Source: Sphaerulina vaccinii (taxonomy: Eukaryota; Ascomycota; Dothideomycetes; Mycosphaerellales; Mycosphaerellaceae). From it: a stretch of DNA of 64,000 nucleotides. The DNA lies in assembly GCA_022570795.1 (NCBI GenBank), contig JAKUDP010000005.1, forward strand, positions 930,001 through 994,000. Direction: 5' to 3'. Below the pieces are notes generated by a model that saw nothing but the letters and a program-made list of their open reading frames with translations, was not told the DNA's origin and did not search any database. Below are positions 32,580-44,213 of this stretch, piece by piece (positions within the stretch are counted from its first letter, which is position 1; the number at the start of each line of letters is the position of its first letter). A program made the translations under genes and the position numbers.

Positions 32580-33650
32580 ATGCTATACCAGAACACTACA
32601 GTCCTGCTAGCTTTCAGCTTGTTCCGACTTGGCTTATGTCAAGCAAGATATGGTGTGGTGGCAGCACAGTCTCAACCTAACGATACCTATGGAGTCGCCG
32701 CCTACTTCACCGAAGACGGTGGGCCGTCGGTTTCAGACATCTGTGTGCGCGGTCGGGGCAATGGAAACTCATGTAGACCGTGGCTGCAGCAGGTCAACAA
32801 CTCTCTGCAGGGTGCGCTTAAGGATTTGATGGACAACAAGATAACAGGTGCATTTTCTCTCGGAAATCCAGACTCCCTCAACATGTCTTCCGCGAGTCCA
32901 CACTCCGTCAACACCCCCGGCACAGAGTCAGAAAGTCAATACGATGATCTACTGAGTCCCAATCCGAATGCGCAGCCTGATAGGATGGGTTCAGCTGTAC
33001 CTGGGTTCAAATTGGTTTACAAGAATTATCCAGAAAAGTACATACCCGGGACCTTAAATCCAGACACGATGAAGGACTTGGCCGGGCAGATGGCATTAGA
33101 CTGGGTGCGCAGAACAACACATAATCCGGGAAGCTCGCGTTACTTTGGCGTCTTTGGCCTGAATCAGACCGTATTGTGCGCTTTCCAGCTCATTCCGGAG
33201 ATCGACGGCTTTGGGGGCGAATATGAGGACCCAGAGGATTTCTGTGGTCCTCTTGACATATTTGGCTGTCGCGATGGTGAAGACGTGCAGGGGGAATGCG
33301 TGTCGAGGTCGAGGGCGTGCACTGCGCAGAGCCTCCGATGCCACCCACTGTCAAGGTCTCAAAATGGCAGTTCGGCCATCGTATGTAATTCCGCTGCAGC
33401 GACTAACAACACGGAAGCTACAACGTCCGACATACCTACTGGATCCACCAACATCGACAACGCTGCAACTGCTTCTCAATCGTCCTCTGACACTGCGCTC
33501 GTGTCATCCCATCCCTCATCCTCTCCGAACGTCGAGGAGAGCATAAGCTCCGGGGTTCAGTCTATGTCAAGCTTGGACTCTGGTGTGTCGTTCATACCAA
33601 CCGCGTCAGCCTATCACTCCCCAGAGTGCAGCTCGACTCTTACACACTAG
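32580..33650 (+). CDS. secreted serine-rich protein, 356 aa
   Basis: Single exon. A signal peptide of about 20 residues (LLAFSLFRLGLCQA) is followed by a folded-looking region to residue about 260 that contains about nine Cys, with an FCGPLDIFGCRDGEDVQGEC cluster near residues 221-240. The last about 100 residues are almost purely Ser, Thr, Ala, Pro and Asn with several NxT/S sites, a heavily glycosylated tail. There is no obvious GPI signal at the end. No known domain recognised. Confidence 0.65.
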   Translation: MLYQNTTVLLAFSLFRLGLCQARYGVVAAQSQPNDTYGVAAYFTEDGGPSVSDICVRGRGNGNSCRPWLQQVNNSLQGALKDLMDNKITGAFSLGNPDSLNMSSASPHSVNTPGTESESQYDDLLSPNPNAQPDRMGSAVPGFKLVYKNYPEKYIPGTLNPDTMKDLAGQMALDWVRRTTHNPGSSRYFGVFGLNQTVLCAFQLIPEIDGFGGEYEDPEDFCGPLDIFGCRDGEDVQGECVSRSRACTAQSLRCHPLSRSQNGSSAIVCNSAAATNNTEATTSDIPTGSTNIDNAATASQSSSDTALVSSHPSSSPNVEESISSGVQSMSSLDSGVSFIPTASAYHSPECSSTLTH

Positions 33651-33938
33651 GTGCACTACATAAAGAGGCTGGCGTGCATTCTGTCGAGGTTTCTGTTGTC
33701 AGCCGTGCTGCCTTGACCTATTATGATGGAACACAAGATGCAGTGATAGGGTAATGCTTTCTGCTTTCGAATCTGGTTCGAGGTTGTATGTACTGTAGTC
33801 AGCAAAGTAACAGAGCGAGCGAATACAGGTCATTGGTTCGTGTGGTTCATGCGCCCAGTGAAACACCCTACTGATGTTGCCATCGTAGACCCTCGATGCC
33901 ACATCACAACGGGTTTCCCATCATCTCATCCTCTAACA

Positions 33939-34355
33939 ATGACAACAGACACCAAGTCAAGCGAAGTCGACAGAGTCCAAGAGCTCATGCAACAGCATCG
34001 CCGCAACTTAAATGCACTATCAGCGCTTCATGCTGAGCAACTACACGAGTTACGACAACAACAGCTCGAAGAACTTGCGCAGGTCCAAAGCAAGCTGCGT
34101 GCTCGCCATCACCAGCTCCAGAAGGCCCTCGAAGAGCGACAGTTCTGTCGGCTCACTGAACAGTGGCGCAAACACGATCAGGAACGAGAGGATGTACTGA
34201 ACGAGCTGCGGAGCAATCCTGAACGGCAAACGGCAGCGAAGGAGGCCAACGATAGCGGTTCGCTTGTCACGAGCAAGAAAGTGGCACGACAGTGCAGAGC
34301 GCGCTTGATGAGGGAGGTGCGAATCCAGCTACATGATGAGCTGCCTCATGCGTGA
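33939..34355 (+). CDS. small coiled-coil protein, 138 aa
   Basis: Single exon with a good start (CAATGAC). Residues about 8-95 form an almost continuous Glu/Gln/Leu/Arg coiled coil; the C-terminus is basic. A further member of the coiled-coil set scattered through the window, though too short to align with confidence. Confidence 0.58.
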   Translation: MTTDTKSSEVDRVQELMQQHRRNLNALSALHAEQLHELRQQQLEELAQVQSKLRARHHQLQKALEERQFCRLTEQWRKHDQEREDVLNELRSNPERQTAAKEANDSGSLVTSKKVARQCRARLMREVRIQLHDELPHA

Positions 34356-35182
34356 CTCCAACATCAAAGATTCATGTCTTAGACACAGAGAGTGTTTGTA
34401 AGAAGAGGGTGTGTCCGCTTCTCTTTGGAGGCGGAAAGAGTACAGAGATGAATCTATCTGGATGACAGCGTCCGTTATCTCACGATTTTGCAGCTCCACA
34501 CAATGCTGTTCAGACTCGACCGTTATACCTTTGGCCCAACTACTGCCATCATGCGGTAGCAGTGCCTCGCGTGCTGCGCAAATGAGCTGCAGTGCGCAAG
34601 ATTGTTACCATACTCAGGCACAGGGAGGCTATGATAAAACTACAGCTTTCAGGAGAACACTGAGGGCATAAGAACGATGGATCTGAGAACCAGACACATG
34701 ATGTAAATAGATGTTCACGCCAACACCACTTTTGTATCAATCGCACTTGCACACCGACTAGTCCGCTGCTGAAGGCCAAGGATAGTCCACGTCGGTATAT
34801 GTTCATGGGCATAGCAGCGACAGCAGGGTGTTACCATAAGCCCTCCCCCTTGAGTCCTCGCTTCTATGGCGAGGGACGAGGTAGCGATAAGAAGTGTCAC
34901 TGATGAAGATACGCATGGTGCTGACACACTCATGGTCCCCTGTCCCATCGGGCATTACTTCGATTAGAGGAAGGTGGCAGGGTGTATGAATGTGGCCATA
35001 GAACAAAAGCTTATTCGAGCAGGCTAATATCAAATGGAGTGGAGAGACCAGACCGTTGCAGAGCTCGTGGGCAGTGGGGTAGAGATACCGAAGTGTACGT
35101 ATCTGCTGCCATTATTAAAGACCCAAGCTCTAATCAAGAGGATTATTGCTATCGCTGGATGATCAGACAATCTCTCCATGAG
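34356..35182. other. intergenic, no gene seen
   Basis: About 830 bp of unassigned sequence. The 5' part of the open frame beginning at 34982 is not protein-like and is taken as leader of the 7-TM gene. Confidence 0.45.
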
Positions 35183-36346
35183 ATGGCGGAGTCGACATTA
35201 TGCGTTGAGGATCGAGCCTGGGAGGCTATATTCACTGCATTCTTCTTGTGCGCAGTAGCTGCACTCACTTTCTGCCTTCGCCTCTGGTACAGACAGCCTT
35301 CGCCACAGATAGCTGCTAGGCCTTCGAGAGATCATGCTCAGCCTCCTCTCCTAGAAGCCGTTCAGCTTTCCCCACTGGTCTCTACCCGGCCTCATCCGCT
35401 GTGTGAGGTATTTGAGAGACGATATTATCTGGACGACAGTTTGCTGGGCATCGCAATACTCGGCTCCCTATGCGAAGCCATTGGTCTCGTCTTCATCGTT
35501 AATTATGGACTAGGAAAACATCAGTCGTGTGCCTCTCCTGGCGCGGCAGTAGCATTGCGAAAGTACCTCTTGGTCGCAGATGCTGTGTACATTATTGTAC
35601 TTACACTAGCAAAGCTGGCATGCCTAATAACGTTGAGAAGATCGTTCAAAAGCACCAAGGTGGCCAAGATCTGCTCCTGGATCCTTTTGGCTATTGTCGT
35701 CATCTGGGCAGTTGCGGTAGTAAGTCTCGTCAACAGCTGTGTGCAGCAGAGCATGGCTGACTTCCATGATCAGCTATTTACAACGTTTCTCATCTGTCGC
35801 CCTGTTTCGAATCTCTGGCAGCATCCAGATACGTGTGCCAATGTAAGGCTTTTCTATCTCGGAAGCTCGATCTGGAACATCTTCACCGATGTTGCGATTA
35901 TGTCTTTAGCAGGATCAATCTGTTTAGTGCAAGATCCAGCTCTTAGTCGAGGGTCGAAGAGCAGCCTTTGCATAGTATGCTTGTGCGGCGGCTTGTAAGT
36001 GCTAGCGATCGTGGATGAGACTTGAGCTCATTGGTGCAGATTGGTGATCGTTTCGATTGTTAGACTCCAAGTCGTGCTTGCAACGACGCTCGAGGCCGAT
36101 ATTACTTGGAGAATCGTACCCCAATATTGCTGGTCGGTCGCAGAGATCAACATTGCGATCGTGGTTGCCTGTCTATCGACAATGCGGCCTCTGCTTAGCG
36201 AACTTCACGGGAGACTAACAGGCCGGCCTCACGAAACAACCCGGAAGAGCAGACGTACATCGATATTCTCTGACAATTGGCAAAACGGATCCAGACTATC
36301 CACCAATCCTATCCAGTATCCAGCAATGTTTATCAACTTTGAATAA
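35183..36346 (+). CDS. Pth11/rhodopsin-like seven-TM integral membrane protein
   Basis: Exons 35183..35994 and 36040..36346 (45-nt intron, GTAAGT, TT|A) give 372 aa; an in-frame ATG at 35159 is an alternative start. Seven hydrophobic helices are visible. Family landmarks are the CRPVSNLWQHPDTC segment after helix 4-5, the WNIFTDVAIMSL helix, a VSIVRLQVV helix start and the ACLSTMRPLL helix end with a basic tail. These are typical of the fungal rhodopsin-domain family that includes Pth11-related receptors and many uncharacterised plasma-membrane proteins. The ligand is unknown. Confidence 0.85.
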
Positions 36347-36952
36347 CGCCCCGTCAAATTCTGGTTAGGGTGGTTAGGAAGGTGAGGGTTGGGGTTAGGA
36401 GGTTAGGATGTTGGTAGGTTGGCGGGTCGAGGGGAGCGTCGGACTTGTTCGACTTGATAGCGACCTAAAGGCCCTTGGAGTGTCAAGTTCTTATTCTCCC
36501 ATACAAATATTGCTGGATACTAGATACGATCGGTGGATAGTCCGGATCCGTTTTGCACAACGAGTTCGGTGGTGGGGTGCGCGCCGCTTGGAGATACGCT
36601 AGAGAAGCAAGGCCTGGATCATGGATCATGTCGATGCATACATCCCTGTTCCAAGCAGCAGCTTACTTACAGGGTTCATTGACGATCACGCGAAGGCAGA
36701 CGAACGTGCCCATGTTGATGTCGTGATGTGATAGGCCTGCATGAACGCTGTAGATTGCCGCTTGCCGAGCCAACCGCCAGCCATAATTGGCCGGATTAGC
36801 GCACGAGCGAGAAAGCATACCTGGACCTCATCCCACGACCTCCTGCGCAGATAGTGATACTTCAGATGACCATACAAGGAACGTCTATTCGTGACTATTG
36901 ACCTATTCAACACTTGCGATAAGACCTTCGGCCAGAGCACAGTTTACCTGCC
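36347..36952. other. spacer with telomere-like G-rich tract
   Basis: About 600 bp between the convergent 7-TM and chromo-like genes. It holds the telomere-like tract at 36363-36421. The remainder has no supported gene. Confidence 0.5.
36363..36421 (+). repeat. degenerate telomere-like G-rich repeat tract
   Basis: Within about 60 bp the motif GGTTAGG occurs four times, once as TTAGGG, interleaved with GGTGAGGGTTGGGG and TTGGTAGGTTGG. The complementary strand has no such bias. It resembles a decayed interstitial telomeric sequence, but it is not a perfect TTAGGG array. Confidence 0.7.
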
Positions 36953-37631
36953 CTAAACGCTTCTTGGGTGAGACCTGGTCACATCCTCCCGTGCTGGAAG
37001 AACATCCCATGCCCTCCCATTCCGATCGACGTATGCTTGCAGATCGGGAAGCCGATGTTCATGAACCCAAGAGTCTCGCCACACCACCTTGTACAAAGTG
37101 CCCTCTGCTGATGGTCGTTCCGCGATGATGTCGCGAAAATGTCGTTGTGGCGAGACCGGACTTGGCAACCAATAATTCGTCTGGCCCACTTCAACATCGA
37201 TAGTAGTCGAGATGGGATCCGGCTTCATTTTTTTAGCCGTGCTTACTATTGCTGGATCAGTTGTGATCAATGCATCTCAGGCGCCGTGCCTTACCACGTC
37301 CGCTCGCGGACCGCTTAGACCCAGTGTTGCGCGGGACATGGACTAGAGGACCTTGTGCCCAGTCGTCTTCAAACATAATGGATGGCTGCTTGTTCTCCAA
37401 GGTTGGCTCGTATTGTGGCTCGTACTCATCGGCTATGGAGCCGCGTTGGACGTTGCATATAGCAGGAAGCTTGCAGGTTGACCACTCACAGCTGCAAGAG
37501 GCAGCAGAAAGCGTCGGAACTGTCACTGTCTGGCCGCAAACTTCCACGCTGTCCATCGTGCCCTCTGGCCTGGGGTAAGGTGTAAGTGGAGCACGCTGAG
37601 ACGCGTGGTCGCCGTTCATGTTAACAGACAT
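36953..37631 (-). CDS. chromodomain-like protein, 209 aa
   Basis: Exons 37295..37631 and 36953..37245 join (G|TA) across a 49-nt GTAAGG...TAG intron with a CTGAT branch. The N-terminal exon is Pro/Ser/Cys-containing and probably disordered. The second exon carries a short module with YKVVWRDSWVHEHRLPDLQAY, which has the spacing of a chromodomain strand-strand-helix (VxW...W...L). Chromodomains read methylated histones or occur in retrotransposon integrases; no integrase core is nearby. The assignment is tentative because the first aromatic cage position is not clear. Confidence 0.5.
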
Positions 37632-37966
37632 ATTGCGCTGATTGAGTACTACCGATTACGACGCTTCAGGCTGTAGACTTTTATCATAGCATCTAATGCA
37701 TAGCACAAGTCGGGTTGCGCCTCGTCTAAGCGCGGAACTGGTAAACACAGAACGAGCTTCCGACTTCCAGGATCTGTTTCCCGGAACAAGCTGCCATAGT
37801 CACAGATCACATTGATCTTTTGGCGCCAGAGGTCATGATACAGGCCGGCATGAAGATGCAGCGCCTGTAAGGGCTTGACGGATGAAACATCATGAAAGCA
37901 ATGACATGGGGACTGTGCATTCGTCACGAAGATGGTAGATCATGCATGCATTCCCTGCCCCAGCAT

Positions 37967-38112
37967 TACAGCCCCTCATATGCATACGGGTATTTCCCGA
38001 AGGACTGTCTAACAGGCTTTGGCCAATAAAATAATGTGTTTACACGCAATCGTGCCTGTGCGTCCTGTCTAACAGCGTTCGGGAAATACCCGTATGCACA
38101 TGAGGGGCTGTA
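37967..38112. mobile_element. MITE, copy 1 (146 bp)
   Basis: Ends are near-perfect inverted repeats of about 35 bp (one mismatch) starting TACAGCCCCTCAT and containing GCATACGGGTATTTCCCGAA. The core carries CTAACAGGCTTTGGCCAATAA and GCAATCGTGCCTGTGCGTCC. The core is shared almost letter for letter with copy 2. TA dinucleotides at both ends fit a Tc1/mariner-type target duplication. No coding capacity. Confidence 0.85.
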
Positions 38113-38361
38113 CTGAACGGAGCGACGGCAAGTACAACATCTTGACCATCGAGCAGAGCCAATGGGCGCTACAGGGTGCACTTTACGGTGGAGCTGCTTT
38201 TACAAGCTGAGTGCATTGCATATATATAATTCTATACCACGGATTATTGCACCATATTGTCGAAAACGAGCCAAGTACAGACCGATCACATTCCTGACAG
38301 CTTATTTAAATCTATCTATATACCGTTGTATGCACTTATACGAAAAGGAGAGGTGACCAGC

Positions 38362-40150
38362 TCAATGTCTGCTTCTAGACGTCGGAGTGCATTCGTCACG
38401 AGCGATTCGACAGACGGTCTGGCGCATACTTGCTATAGATTAGCCAAGCCACTGGATATGCTTCACAGCAATACTTACGAGACACGATCATAGAGCCTGC
38501 TTCTGCTGCTGCCTCGTCTTTGATGGCATCGTAGAGCGATACTTCGTCAGAAGTCTGGTGCATGCGGGGAAGCACCTTATAATGCTTCCAAGTAGGCTTA
38601 AAAGCAGTCATGTCCCGGCAGCCGCTCAGACAGAGGAATACTGTAAAGATGCAGCGGCCACTGTCGTCACGGTTCATATCGCCTTCATGAGCCGTATCAC
38701 ACTCGACACCCTTATCATCGTCATCGCTGAGCGCATTCTGAGTTCCCTGATCATCCTCCATGAGATCTCTGATTATCTGCATTGGCCAAGAGTCCTCGAA
38801 GGCTGCAACTGGGTAAGCACGTGAGGGACATATTGCAACATCGACTTACTTTTAGGGTCTGGGATCCACAACAGAGTCACCCTACGGACTCGCCCTGTTT
38901 TGTCATCGTGCACCTTCAGAAGGTGTCGTATCGCCAGCAGATGAGCGGCTATGCCAAGCTCACTCGCGATGAACAAGGCTCGATCATAGCGGTCGAACGG
39001 TATGACGACTCCATAAGGACCGTCAACGAACACGGTGTCCACGCACTCGCGCAATCGAATGCTCTTGCCAAAGTCTCCGTAATTGCCAATCATCAGCGTC
39101 GCTACGTTCTCCTGAAGATCAGACTGGCTCTCGAGCTCATATGAGTCGGCTGCTTTGGGGAACTTTGCTCGCGCTGGTGTAGTGGATCCTGCTTCAATCC
39201 ACGCCACCATGAATGGATGTGCCTGGAGCCTGCCAAACCATGGGTCCGGGCAAGCTGGCATGGTAATAAACAAGTATTGGCCAGGACGAACGTTCCAGGG
39301 CCTCCTTCGACTCAAACGCAGCACTGCCGATGTTCCCTCTGCAGTAATGGTACATCGGTGGATGCTCCGGCTGCCGGTGTTCCGATAGACTATAGTGCAG
39401 AGCCATACGAGAGTCTGCGCCATCCATAGCGAGGCGGAGGACACGAGACATACAGTGATGGCCCATGGTCTCTTGGCGAGGTGGTACCATAGAATTGCAA
39501 GTGATGTGATAGCTAGTGCCATATGCACCTTCACATATGTTTCATACCAGGTGAGCCGTATCAGCTGGACTGATGACAGGCCCAGTGTACAGAGGGTGCA
39601 GAACAGCTGCGATCATCAGCTGAGGTACTAGAACGCCAGGATAGGACCGTACCACTAGTTGCAAGGAGTTCATAGACCACGAACCGCGGACAAAAGCTCC
39701 AGAAAGTGCATGTACCGCGCTTTGGCCTATCCAAACCCAACCTAGTCGAGCATGTAGCAAGGTATGCTTTTCGAACGAAAGTCCCAATAAGTATCTCACG
39801 ATGAATCCGGCTCTCCCGCCGAGAGCAAGCAGGACCGTATTGATCACGGCGATGCGACCAGTACGACGAATGAAGTCGATGGTATCTCGGACATTGAGCA
39901 CGCAAGCTACAATGTTGCCGCCAAATATGACAGCGCACTCCAGAGCGGCGCGCACGGACAGCTGCAGAGAAAAGTTACGTCGATGGATATCAACCACGCG
40001 CTTTCGAAGCTGTTTGCGATACCATTTGAGAAATGATCGGCGCTGAGCAAAGGTCACAGCGGTAATGTGCCACCCAATCAAGAGCACGAGAATAGTGCCT
40101 AAAGCGAATTCGAAACAGTTTTCCACGGTGAAGACGGAGGAGCCGAGCAT
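38362..40150 (-). CDS. ferric reductase (FRE/NOX-type flavocytochrome)
   Basis: Four exons (39653..40150, 38850..39606, 38479..38802, 38362..38432) with 43-47-nt introns give 549 aa; every junction restores the frame. The N-terminal half has about seven helices and the ferric-reductase transmembrane haem pairs: HARLGWVWIGQSAVH in one helix and VKVHMALAITSLAILWYH in the next. The C-terminal half has the FAD-binding (RPGQYLFITMP) and NAD(P)-binding elements (VDGPYGVVIPFDRYD, then LLWIPDP), closing in a VRxxVR-like helix. The enzyme would reduce Fe3+ or Cu2+ chelates outside the cell using cytosolic NADPH. Ferric reductases are among the commonest Starship cargo genes, which is notable here. Confidence 0.88.
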
Positions 40151-40424
40151 GTCTAGGGTGTTGCCAGGATGAACACAGTCCCGCACTTATTTAATATACC
40201 TTACAGCGTGCGCCATGCCGGGTACGAGGGTACAGGTTGGTGACCCTTGTTTTCAGGTTTCAGCACGTTTCGGTGAATCGTTTCAGACAGTGGTTTCAGT
40301 GAACCGATAAATCGTCTAGCGCACTGAAACAGGAACGAAGCGGTTCTCCGCTCTGCATGTTGCTATAAGCGAATCTCTGTAGCCGACTCCAGGCTTTCAA
40401 CAGCAGCTTCCACAAACGATCCTT

Positions 40425-41146
40425 ATGGCTCCCAATAAACTCAAGTACCAGAATCCCCGAAAGGCGAAGAGAGAGCGGATCGATACTTTGTTCAATAAGG
40501 CGTGTTTGTTAACCCGGATCGACCTTCACAACCCTCCTAGGCAGGGACGAATCGCCCTGATGGTACAGTTCGATGGAAAGTGGAAGGTGTTTTTGTCGGA
40601 TGATGTTTCGACTTGGCCTATCAACTTTGAGGTCAGTAATGCTGCCTGGATGCATGCTGGCATAGGCTAACAATCATGCAGCAACTGGAAAGTCCCGAAA
40701 TCCTTCATGTGAAGGACATTCGCACCGAGAATGAGGCAGAGGAAGACCGCAAAGTAGAACAACTTCAAGCCTCTGCCGGCAATGAGACCGTGGACCCATT
40801 TGCTCTAGCTTTGTCAATGCTTCCAAGCCCCGAAGTCCAGTACACAGAGGCCGGCAAAGATGGTAGTCACATCCCACCTTCGGGGCTTTGCGAGCCAGTT
40901 GCGCAGTCTCATGCGGACCTCGATTTCACACCCAGCTACCCAGAGCCAGGAAACACGATGCATAGTGAGAATGTGGGTTGCAGCATGTTCAATGAACTGT
41001 CGTCAGAGACAAGCTCATGTGATCGAGTTACGCGTTCAAGTCTTCCTCAGCCATGCCTCCAGCAGTCCACCTCGAGCAGAACAAACGGAAGTATTGGCAT
41101 CACCAGAAGGACCCCACGTAAACCAAGAGTTGTGTACGGCAAATGA
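40425..41146 (+). CDS. MADS-box (SRF-type) domain-like protein, 223 aa
   Basis: Exons 40425..40631 and 40682..41146 join in phase 0 over a 50-nt intron with a GCTAAC branch. Residues about 12-72 resemble the reduced MADS/SRF-TF module frequent in fungi: a basic start (RKAKRERIDTLFNKACLL), then hydrophobic strands (GRIALMVQFDGKWKVFLS) and a WPINFE turn. The rest is acidic then basic and disordered, ending in a RRTPRKPR cluster. Probably a DNA-binding regulator; target unknown. Confidence 0.55.
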
Positions 41147-41215
41147 CGCTGATGTCCCACACATGGAGTCACGTCTAGATCGCGGAGAGCCGCACTGTAA
41201 TACTAGCATGATGAT

Positions 41216-44168
41216 TCATTGGCGTACCTGGGAGTGTAATCCAGTCTTTGTACTAATACTCGGAGCTCGAGATTTTGCGACTTTGCGAGGTGTATTAATA
41301 TCGAGTTGTGGCTCACAGTCGGCTACCTTGCGCTTTTGAGGGTTGGTGTTGGCCGTATCTGGTAGTGTAGATTCTAGACAATGGAGTATTTTGACTACCA
41401 GCGAAGAGGCGACTCGCCTGGTGTTGTTGTTGCGCGCCAGGCTCCCCCAACCGCGCCAGATTGGATCAGAGCTAGGTTGAACAGCCAGAGCACCACGGGC
41501 TTGCCACATTTTCACTAGACTATCGGCGATCGTGTTCGATGCCGCAATGACTTGCCATCCCTTGGGTAGAGTGTGATAGGATGCAGCCCAACAACGATAT
41601 TCTTTGCTGGTTGCCAGGTAAGCACTGATCGCCTTAGACTGTGGCACGGAAACTCGATACGATCGCTCTTCGCCGCCGACGACTACAAGTATGAGATCTC
41701 CTGCTGCCTGTGCAGCTCGTACATCACTCTCGCTGTCCATTTCAAGGTGTTGTGACAGCAGTCGGCTGCTGGCGTGCACAGACAGGTCCCTTGAAGGACT
41801 TCCAGATTCCGCGGCACACTCCTCTCTTGTAGTATTTCTTTCGCGTCTGACGCACTCTAGCTGCTCATCTAGTGCCATCAATCGCTGACGCATTTGATCG
41901 AGCTGCTGGTCGCGATCACGGATTTGACGGGAGTGCTCTTCGTGTACGAGGACAGATCGAGAATTCAAATAGAAAGCTTCCTGGCGGGCTTCCCGAAGAT
42001 CAGCACGCATTGCTTCATACTCTCCAAGATCCCGATCAGCCGCTACATCTGATCGTTCGAGAGGGGTAGCCTGATTTGCTTCGCTGTCGGTGTTGCACAG
42101 GCTAGTGCGCAAATGTCGAATCTTGTCGTTCTGATCCTCAGCTAACGTACGCAATTCGTTGGCCGCAGCTTCACACCGATCACAGAAGATGAACGCGGTG
42201 TCAGACGCTGTATCGTGTCTCTGATCTTCCTCGGCTGCTATTGCGGAAAAGCTGATTTCATGCTATTTCAGTTAGCTGTGGCTGAGCACAGGAGATGCGA
42301 CTTACGAGATCAGGCTCAAAAAGTGTGACGAACATCTCCCTCTTACAATAGAAGGTCGACACATGAGTAATTGGAGAACCCGGTGGAGAGTTCAGCGCAT
42401 ATATCTGAGGCAGGTATAAAGATTCCGCGTCGAACGCTTGGTCGCTAGCAAATGGTCTTCCGCATCTCTGGTCCTTTTGTAGAGATTCGGCATTGGCGAG
42501 GTTAGGCAGCCGCGTTGGGGGCTTTATACCACGATAGTGCTTCAAAACGCGGAGCAAATTGTCCGTGATCGTGGGTTGATGGACGAGATTCGTGCGGCGT
42601 GCAATCTGCTGGACCAGCTGGCGCATTCCATCCGAGTCTTTGAGCCTGCCGATCGCGAGACTGCGAAAGCCAGAATCCCAGCATAGTTCCGCGAAGCGCT
42701 GCCAGACTAGAGGATTCGGCTCCTCTGCGGCTGGTTTCTCAGAAGCTCGGTCTTTGCGAGTTGTCGCATTGTCCATGAACTGGAAGTTCCTCAGAGCATA
42801 GAGCCATAGCTGCTGATAAGCCAAGGCCCTGTCTATCTTCAAGCACACGGAGTGGTGAAGGCGGGTGTCGGATGGCCCGTACTCCACACTAATCTCCTGA
42901 GGGCGAACGTAGCAAGACCAAAAAGCCTCTCTTATAGAACGATGTGCTTTGATGGGTACCACGCTCCTCAGTATGCGAGCACAAGGCTCTAGATACTTCA
43001 GCGTCTCGAAAAAGGTATAGAGGCTCGGGATCATGTTTCCCAATGCAAGTAAGTTCTGCAGAACTACGCTGCGATCGTGAGCCGATGTCAGTGCGGCGAA
43101 GATACGGCCTGCTTCCATTAAGCTTCTGATCTTGAGGTCGTCTTGGACAGAAACGCCCGGGACTAGTGTTTCAAGCTCCAGCACTGTAGCCTCATCCACG
43201 ATATCGCCTTCGACGCTCGTGCCAAACAATATGGACTTCCATATGTGCATGATATTGTCGAGATAGCGCAAAAGCTCCTACTCTCGTCAGTCAATGCTGA
43301 GGGTCCAGGCAGGACGTATTGACGTACATCATCGCACTTCATTGTCAGTAGGCGATGGAGACAGCCGAGTCTCACCGAACACCATAGCCCTGGCCATTCG
43401 AGCATGGAGTCGAAGGCGTCACACATGCGTTCGTTCTTCAGCAGCTGGCGAAGGTCCTTGCGCTTACTTTCCGTCAGACGCGCCCACCACCGCATTTCGC
43501 CAGCCATATCTCCTTGTAAGTGGTACTGGCGTATATTGCGGAAAACGATCCCGTCGGATACAGCTGTCTCATTGCTCGACTGTTCTGCGATCAAGGTGCA
43601 ATCGATTAACGAGATGCCTAAGGAGTCAGCCCCGCTTCTGCTGATGTATCATCACTCACAGACCTTTCGAGAACACTCTTGCTGTCCACCAGCGGTCATC
43701 CTCTTCCCGGAGAAACTCGCATGCTGCAAGTAGACGGTGTAGTCCATGAAGACAGCGACTTGCGATGTCAAGAAAAGGCACGTCGTCCAGAGTCTCGGAC
43801 ACCTGAGTGGGAAGTGAATATTGCGTCATCTCGGACATCATAAGAACATCGATAAGATTGCCATAGCCGGCGCGTTGACAACCTTGTATTTCGAAGTTCT
43901 GCACAAGTGTATGGGCGCGTTTGGTCTCGGCGGGTGATTTGTGCTTCGCGTAGTATTCTGTGACTGGCATGTCATTGAAATAGATAAGGTCCAACCGCAG
44001 TCGTGCAACACCGAGATACTGACTGGTGATGGCCATATTTGCACCTGCCTCCCATCGAGATAGTGCTGGGCGCATTTCTGATGTGTATCTTGATCGAAGA
44101 AGTGAAAGTGCAGCGAAGAGTCGTTCAGCTCGTTGTCCCGTATACCGGAACCCGGATATCAAGCACAT
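41216..44168 (-). CDS. hypothetical 937-aa protein, head-to-head with the patatin gene
   Basis: Four exons (43664..44168, 43328..43617, 42306..43277, 41216..42262) with 43-50-nt introns; all phases close. The N-terminal about 590 residues are mainly alpha-helical with many Leu/Trp/Arg and no recognised domain. From about residue 590 a coiled coil of roughly 140 residues follows, and the C-terminus ends in a basic, probably nuclear tail (NPQKRKVADCE...PRKVAK). Its start codon is only 45 bp from that of the divergent RING-patatin gene, so the two must share a compact promoter and are probably co-expressed. The function is unknown; a partner or regulator of the patatin is a reasonable guess. Confidence 0.72.
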
Positions 44169-44213
44169 CACTCCTATAAAGCTGGCCGAGGCTAACGAGT
44201 GAAGTATGCCACC
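44169..44213. promoter_or_regulatory. 45-bp bidirectional promoter gap
   Basis: The only sequence between two divergent start codons. It includes CTATAAAG at about 44174-44181, reading toward the patatin gene. Transcription start sites almost certainly overlap the opposite gene. Confidence 0.55.

Noticed and set aside
36363..36421. True telomere end within the window
   Set aside because: The repeats are too few and too irregular, and genes continue on both sides, so it can only be an interstitial remnant.
37649..37927. 92-aa minus-strand frame with protein-like composition
   Set aside because: No ATG is present at the start of the frame and no acceptor or upstream exon was found, so it was not called as a gene.
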